Source: Caldinitratiruptor microaerophilus
GTDB lineage: Bacteria; Bacillota; Sulfobacillia; Symbiobacteriales; ZC4RG38
NCBI RefSeq assembly: GCF_025999835.1
Contig: NZ_AP025628.1
Span: 1,922,001 to 1,986,000 of the forward strand
DNA length: 64,000 nt
Direction: 5' to 3'
The translations under genes were made by a program, and so were the position numbers. Positions 59,459 through 64,000 of the stretch are shown here, one piece after another. How positions within the stretch are numbered: position 1 is the stretch's first letter; the number at the start of each line of letters is the position of its first letter. The notes below the pieces were generated by a model, which saw only the letters and a program-made list of their open reading frames with translations, searched no databases and had not been told where the DNA came from.

Positions 59459-60844
59459 TCAGCGTGACGGCTCACCGTCCTTGTGGCCGACCAGGCGAGC
59501 GTAAGAGGTCTGACCCAGGCGGCGCTGCTTCTCGGCCTCGTGGTGCTTGCGGGCCAGGGTGAGGAAGTTCATCCCGTCGCTGGACGGGGGTTGGGCCGGG
59601 GCAGGGACGGCGTGGTGGTGAGTGCGGCGGAGCTGGAGGGGGGCAGCGTCCGGGAAACGCTTTCCCTCGTGCCAGACCTGGATCTGGCTGAGGTCGTAGG
59701 GGTCGTAGCGCAGGAGCACCCGGTGGCCGCTGAGGGCGGCGTCGACCTCGTAGCGGTTCCCATGCAGGGAGAAGCATCCGGTCTTGTCGACGACCCGCTG
59801 CTCCTCCCAGAGGAACACCTCCCGCAGGGCCGTAGGGTCGATGCGGCGCAAGGGCTCGGTGTCCGCCTCGAACCGCTGGCGGGGGGTCTGGTGGGTGCTG
59901 CCGTGGGGGCGACTGAGGTAGGCCACCTCGAGCCAGGCCCAGAAGAACTCGTTGAGTTCGTCCAGGGTGCGGAGCTGGCCGGCTTCGACCAGCGCGTGCG
60001 CTTCGGGTACAAAGCTGCGGCGGACGTACTGGAAAAACTTTTCAACCTTTCCCCGCCCCTGGGGTCGGTAGGGGCGGGAGTGGCTGAGGCGGATCCCGAG
60101 CTTGGCGCAGATCCGGGCCAGGTGGCGGGTGGAGTAGATCGCCCCGTTGTCCACGTAGATCTGGCGGGGCAGGCCGTAGCGGAGGATGGTGCGTTTGAGG
60201 CAGTCCTCCAGGCGGGGGAGCTTCTCCTCGAAATACATCTGGCCGTAAACGACTCGGCTATGGTCGTCGAGGAAAGCCATGAGGTAGACTTGGCGCCGCT
60301 TCCCGGGTTGTCCCGGCACCGGCAGCGACAGGGCGTGCAGGACGTCTCCTTGCCACAGGTCGTTGCGGTGTTGGGCCTCAAACCGGCGGAGCAAACTCCG
60401 GGCGGCTTTGCTGCGCAACTCCTGGCGGGTGCAGCCTGCCCGGGCCAGGTAGCGGCCCAGGGTGGTGCGTTTGAGACGCCCGGGTGCGACCTTTCCGTCC
60501 AGCTCGAGCAAGGCGATGATCTGTTGCACACTGCGGTCGGGCACCGCCCGCCGCAAGGCGATCGCCGCTTCCAGGACCTCCGGGGGAACGGCCCGTCCCT
60601 GGTCCGCATCCGCCCGGGTGTGCGGTTTGAGCCCCTCGAACCCGTGCTGCCGGTAGGCCTGGACCCAGCGCTGCAGCGTCCTGAGCCCGACTCGGGTCTT
60701 GTCACTGGAAGGGATCTCGTGCGGGTGCCCGGCGATCTCCCGCAACAGGCGCTGGCGCTCGGACGGGCTCAGGTTCTGGGTCAGTACGGGGGCGATGAGG
60801 CTCCAGCGGAAGGTGGCGATCTCTTCCCGCTGCTGCTCGTCCAT
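59459..60844 (-). CDS. DDE transposase (Mu/TnsB/IstA-type integrase core)
   Basis: Transposase of 461 aa. N-terminal helix-turn-helix region (VGLRTLQRWVQAYRQHGFEGL) that should bind the ends; RNase H-fold core with first Asp in LWQGDVLHAL, second Asp in YVDNGAIYS and catalytic Glu in GRGKVEKFF, exactly 35 residues after the second Asp (D-35-E). A C-terminal beta-barrel-like part (CFSLHGNRYEVDAALSGHRVLLRYDPYDL) follows, as in Mu-type integrases. Its stop overlaps the possible CTG start of the ATPase gene. Full length and intact, so the element may still be active. Confidence 0.94.
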   Translation of the reverse strand: MDEQQREEIATFRWSLIAPVLTQNLSPSERQRLLREIAGHPHEIPSSDKTRVGLRTLQRWVQAYRQHGFEGLKPHTRADADQGRAVPPEVLEAAIALRRAVPDRSVQQIIALLELDGKVAPGRLKRTTLGRYLARAGCTRQELRSKAARSLLRRFEAQHRNDLWQGDVLHALSLPVPGQPGKRRQVYLMAFLDDHSRVVYGQMYFEEKLPRLEDCLKRTILRYGLPRQIYVDNGAIYSTRHLARICAKLGIRLSHSRPYRPQGRGKVEKFFQYVRRSFVPEAHALVEAGQLRTLDELNEFFWAWLEVAYLSRPHGSTHQTPRQRFEADTEPLRRIDPTALREVFLWEEQRVVDKTGCFSLHGNRYEVDAALSGHRVLLRYDPYDLSQIQVWHEGKRFPDAAPLQLRRTHHHAVPAPAQPPSSDGMNFLTLARKHHEAEKQRRLGQTSYARLVGHKDGEPSR

Positions 60845-60941
60845 GGAATCCCTCCCCTGCTGGCGTCGTTGCCGCCATTATGGCCGGCACGCCGAGCCAG
60901 CCGGGAGGGACAAAGTTTGTGGTGGGGGGTATAGCCGTACC

Positions 60942-61556
60942 TCACAGGGGTGCCGGCGCCTCGCAAAAACTGTTCAGGAACGCAAACAGCCCACGGTGGC
61001 GGACAGGGTCCACAGGCATCTGCCGCCGGAGCCAGTCACCCAGCGCGAGCAAAAAGTGGAGGGCGGCGTCGGGACCCTCGTGGCGGGGGACCAGCGTGAA
61101 GACGTCGACGGCGGGTCGCTGTTCCAGCAGCCAGGCGGTCAGGAACTGTCCCCAAGTCCCCGCGATACCGCGAACCGTACGCACCCACCGGCGCAACGTT
61201 CGCTCCGACACCACACTGACCGCCGGTGAACTGATTTCCCAGGCGAGATCCCTCCACGACCTCCCTTGCTGAAGGCGCCGGCGCACGACCACTTCCCGCA
61301 GCAGCGTGACAAAGCGGGCGTACGGACACAGAAAGTCCGGCAGGACTGAGCACGTGTGCTTGCACCGGGGACAGAACCAGCGGTAGATGGGGATGCGGTA
61401 GATGCGCCGGCGGGTAACCACTGACCGATGGTGGGCGCCATGCTCCCGCATCTGCCGGCCGCAGCCTGCACAACGAAGCGCCAGTGCGGGTCCGTCACGG
61501 CCGTACCGGCGTAAGTACGCTTTGACTGAGACCGCAAGGGGCAGTATGATGGACAC
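60942..61556 (-). CDS. Zinc-ribbon/HTH protein of the transposon (DUF6431-like)
   Basis: Protein of 204 aa with an N-terminal zinc-ribbon: CAGCGRQM then CPRCKHTC (two C-x2-C pairs 40 aa apart), followed by a helical region with a possible helix-turn-helix (VVSERTLRRWVRTVRG). Proteins of this sort (DUF6431) accompany DDE-AAA transposons in Firmicutes, so it may regulate or direct transposition. GTG 61556 chosen: GGAG lies 10 nt upstream; the longer frame would run into the terminal repeat. A CCTGCCCCGGG/CCCGGGGCAGG hairpin (61578-61618) sits in its leader. Confidence 0.78.
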   Translation of the reverse strand: MSIILPLAVSVKAYLRRYGRDGPALALRCAGCGRQMREHGAHHRSVVTRRRIYRIPIYRWFCPRCKHTCSVLPDFLCPYARFVTLLREVVVRRRLQQGRSWRDLAWEISSPAVSVVSERTLRRWVRTVRGIAGTWGQFLTAWLLEQRPAVDVFTLVPRHEGPDAALHFLLALGDWLRRQMPVDPVRHRGLFAFLNSFCEAPAPL

Positions 61557-61577
61557 GCAGAGGTAACTCCTCTGAAG

Positions 61578-61618
61578 CCTGCCCCGGGGCTTGGCTGCGA
61601 AACTCGACCCGGGGCAGG
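61578..61618. repeat. Hairpin inside right end of transposon
   Basis: CCTGCCCCGGGG...CCCGGGGCAGG with a 19-nt loop, followed on the plus strand by TGTCTTTATTT. It may insulate the transposon genes from transcription of the interrupted host gene, or act as terminator on the plus strand. Confidence 0.5.
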
Positions 61619-61716
61619 TGTCTTTATTTCCACCCCCCGCGCGAAAAGGGGGAGGCTCGACCTCCCCAGGCTCTTCCACACCCATCTCCTCGTCCCCTTC
61701 CAGCGCCAACCACTCC

Positions 61717-61751
61717 GGTCAACGCGGCGACAAATAGCGTGGGCGAAAACA
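61717..61751 (-). repeat. Right terminal inverted repeat
   Basis: Reverse complement begins TGTTTTCGCCCACG and ends GTTGACC; 28 of 35 positions equal the left repeat. Confidence 0.92.
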
Positions 61752-61756
61752 GGCCG
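61752..61756. repeat. Target-site duplication, right copy (GGCCG)
   Basis: Same five bases as 58159-58163, directly after the right end of the element; also the first bases of the 5' gene fragment. Confidence 0.9.
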
Positions 61757-63979
61757 TGCCACTGCGGGTTCAGCGGCAAAGCGCTGAACATGCCTCCGGT
61801 GCGCGTCCCGTGCCCGCTCCGGCAGGAGCACGTCCAGCGGTTGACCCATCACTTCTGCGGCAGAGTAACCGAAGATGCGCTCGGCCCGCTTGTTGAACAC
61901 GATGATCCGCTGCGCCTCATCAACGCAGATGATGGCGTCATGCGCCAGGTCCACGATCCCGGCCAGCCTGGCCTCTGAGTCCCGCAGACTCTGCTCCTTC
62001 CTGCTGAGGGACGCCAGGGCCTCCTGGAGTTGCTCCTGCTGCGCCTCCAAGGCGTTTCGCTGTTGGATGAGTTCTTCGTTTTGGGCTTGCAACTCTTCCT
62101 GCTGCGCGACCACTTCCTCGTGGAGCGCCTGCAACTCTTCGTGGGCCTGTTGCAACTTCCTGTGGCTGGCCAGCAGGTCTTGATGGGTGCGAGCGTGGGC
62201 GATGGCGACGCTCACCTGACTGGCCACCGCTTCGAGGAAGCGCACTTCGTCCGGCGTCCACTGCCTGGGGGCGTCGCACTGGTGCAACCCGATGAGTCCG
62301 AGCACAACATGTCCCAACCGAAGAGGCGCCACCAGCACCGCCCGGGCGCCAACGGACAAGAGTTCCTGGCGGAGGCCAGGGACGGCGGACTCCAACCGGG
62401 CGTCTGTCGCCACGTCCGAGATGGCCACGGCCTCATCGTGGGTGGACAACACCACCGCCGACCGGGGCGTGACACTGCCGACACCGACAGGAGCGACCCC
62501 GGGCGCCGTCCATTCCTCTGCCAGCCGAAAGCTCCCGTCCTCCTGCCGTAGCCGGATGAAGCTCCGGCTTGCGCCCAGAGCCTCCCCCAAGTTGCGCACG
62601 GTTTCACGGAGCACGTCATCCAGATCCAGGGAGCCGTGGACTGCCTCGCTGACCTCCCGGATGAGGGCCTGCAGGCGGATCTCCTGCTTGAGCCGGGCGT
62701 TGGTGCCGGCCAGATCCTCCTCCCGCTGCCGGTACTCCCTCGAAAAGCGCATGCCCACCGCTGCCCCTGCGCCCAACACGGCGGCCGCCAGCGCGCCCGT
62801 CGACAGCGCCAGGCCCACAGACCTGCCCCCGGCGAGTTCCACTCGGAGCGCACCGGCGAACACCGCCGCCACGGAGAGGATCAGTAGCCTGCGCCCGGCC
62901 GCGGCGCCCAGGGTGTAGGTCGCCACTCCGGGGATGAGCACCATCGAGGACAGAACACTGTACCCAATCCGTCCGGACGCGGAAAGAAGAAGACCGAGGG
63001 CCACGCTGAGAAAGACCATGCGCCAGAACACCCGGCGGCTGAGACTTCTCGGGCGGCACAGGGCCCAGCGCATGCCGGTGTTGTAAAGGGCGACCGCGCT
63101 GACGAACACATGGCCTGCGACGGGCGAAGCCACCACTTCGTGACCGCTCAGGGGGCTGAGCCCGACCACGAGGACAGCGAGGAGCCAGCCCCACGCCTCC
63201 AGCACCTGATCCACCCTGGTCAGGGTTGCCTTCGTTGCGGACGCTCGATCGTCCGCCACGTCCTGTTCCACCGACGGGGTGTAGCGTTCCGCGAGCAGGA
63301 CCAGGGCCCAGATGCCCCAGGCGACCATGCCGGTCCACTGCTCTGTCCGGGCGAAGTTGTACGCCAGCAGTAGCGGCAGCAGCGCCCCGGCCAGCGACCG
63401 CGCCCAGCCTGCCGGGGCGGCCCGGCGGGATGCGCCACCGGGCGAGAGGAGGGCCACGGCTCCCGCCAGCCCGGCGACGCCGGCCCACCGGATGGCCCCC
63501 CGGAGGGCTGCATACGGTGGGCTGGCGAAAATGCCCGGAGCGAGGAGCATGAGGGCCCCGGTGGCCGCTTCGATGAGCCCGAGGGCCATGTGGCTGAGGT
63601 TCAGACTTGCCTCCGTGTCGCCACGTGGCTGCGGCAGCCAAGTCGCTACCAGCACGCTGGCGGCCAGGAGTCCGTACAAGATCACCCCAGTCCAGGACGC
63701 GGCCCTCAGGAACAGGTACACCAGCACGCCGAAGGGCAGGGCTGCCAGTACAGAGAGAGTGCCGGCGATCCAGGTCGGAAGGGCATATGCGATCTGGACC
63801 AGAAGGGCCAGACCCCCCAGCATCAGGATCGTGGCAAACCCGGAAAAGTACGGACGAACGGGATCATAAGTGGGAGACCGAAACTGGCTTTGGAAAATGT
63901 AAATCGCCACTGCCAGGAACATCTCGATGGTGGCCGCCACGACGCGGAACTGGGCAGTCCGAAACGCGACCTTGCGCAC
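61752..63979 (-). pseudogene. 5' fragment of transposon-split membrane-GAF-PAS-GGDEF-EAL regulator
   Basis: Upstream 742 codons of the split regulator. About eight or more hydrophobic segments fill residues 10-400, followed by a GAF sensor domain (about 440-590; DDVLRETVRNLGEALGA, ASQVSVAIAHARTHQ), a Gln/Glu-rich coiled coil (about 590-660) and the first half of a PAS domain (IVDLAHDAIICVDEAQRIIVFNKRAERIFGYSAAEVMGQPL). At residue 742 it runs into the transposon, which would add about 200 foreign residues before a stop. GTG start with GGGAGG 8 nt upstream. The intact ancestor would be about 1,222 aa, a membrane-bound sensor for c-di-GMP turnover. Confidence 0.9.
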
Positions 63980-64000
63980 GTGCTTGTCCTCCCGACTGGG

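Larger units (their letters stand above)
58164..61751. mobile_element. 3,588-bp Tn7/Tn5053/Mu-like transposon, four genes
   Basis: Complete element bounded by imperfect 35-bp inverted repeats (58164-58198 and 61717-61751; 28 of 35 identical, outer bases TGT...ACA) and a 5-bp direct duplication. The core GCTATTTGTCGC is perfect in both ends. Subterminal words TGGCGCTG(G)AAGGGG recur inside each end (58241-58254; 61694-61709), like the repeated transposase sites of Tn7-type ends. Gene order on the minus strand: zinc-ribbon protein, DDE transposase, AAA+ ATPase, 108-aa protein. It splits a GGDEF-EAL gene precisely. The combination of a D,D-35-E transposase, an AAA+ partner, TG/CA ends and 5-bp duplication is that of the Tn7/Tn5053/Mu superfamily. 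Family name not assigned. Confidence 0.93.

Noticed and set aside
58629-60844. Simple IS21-type element (istA/istB)
   Set aside because: Although transposase plus ATPase resemble IstA/IstB broadly, the ATPase is of ExeA/TnsC style, there are two extra genes, and the ends and order differ; left as Tn7/Tn5053/Mu-like without a family name.
1-64000. CRISPR arrays, rRNA genes, complete tRNA genes, phage genes
   Set aside because: No regularly spaced repeats, rRNA signatures, tRNA cloverleaves or phage structural genes were seen on reading the sequence; a dedicated search was not possible.

Overview
The window is 64 kb of GC-rich DNA, roughly 70% G+C judged by eye. It most resembles a spore-forming, high-GC Bacillota (Firmicutes) lineage such as the Symbiobacterium/Thermaerobacter-type thermophiles; that placement is inference from gene content. 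The supporting features are three T-box leaders, a SAM-I (S-box) riboswitch, sporulation genes of the YtxC and CwlD families, Ktr-type K+ transport, DUF3243 and YqzL-like small proteins, a TnrA/GlnR-type operator, and Firmicute-style ribosome binding sites with many GTG/TTG starts.

Layout, left to right. 1-1226: tyrS (cut by the left edge) with its leader. 1303-5194: a class A penicillin-binding protein and an HD phosphohydrolase. 5195-8667: an OsmC protein and a sulfonate/taurine-type ABC transporter behind a SAM-I riboswitch. 8711-13887: mutS2, an alpha/beta hydrolase, a DUF421 membrane protein with a long structured leader, and an autoregulated-looking HTH gene. 13977-20324: ABC-F, pheT and pheS behind a Phe T-box, and a YqzL-like microprotein. 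20442-25518: TrmH-type methylase, ktrA-ktrB-ktrA, and infC-rpmI-rplT. 25571-31091: proC (Pro T-box) and thrS-thrC-thrB (Thr T-box). 31199-35578: a palindrome cluster, a K+-dependent-type membrane pyrophosphatase, ytxC and cwlD.

35628-48775 is one long minus-strand operon of eight tightly coupled genes: a large envelope protein, an ABC-2 exporter pair, a DUF4175-like protein, a MoxR AAA+ ATPase, a DUF58 protein and two von Willebrand A membrane proteins. 48871-55401 holds short genes (a GreA/B C-domain-only protein, DUF2103, DUF3243, an FMN-dependent NPD/FabK-type enzyme, a cytoplasmic HtrA-like protease) and an Amt ammonium transporter fused to a PII domain behind a perfect TnrA/GlnR box.

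55402-63979 has lower G+C and is the mobile/signalling end: a PilZ protein and a very large GGDEF-EAL regulator split by a 3,588-bp transposon. The element has 35-bp imperfect terminal inverted repeats (TGT...ACA), a 5-bp target duplication (GGCCG), a D,D-35-E transposase, an AAA+ partner and two accessory genes. Removing the element plus one copy of GGCCG restores an unbroken reading frame of about 1,222 codons.

Themes that tie genes together: amino-acid and sulfur supply under RNA control (T-boxes, S-box); K+ transport next to a K+-dependent-type pyrophosphatase; nitrogen sensing by Amt-PII; and c-di-GMP signalling disabled or altered by a transposon.
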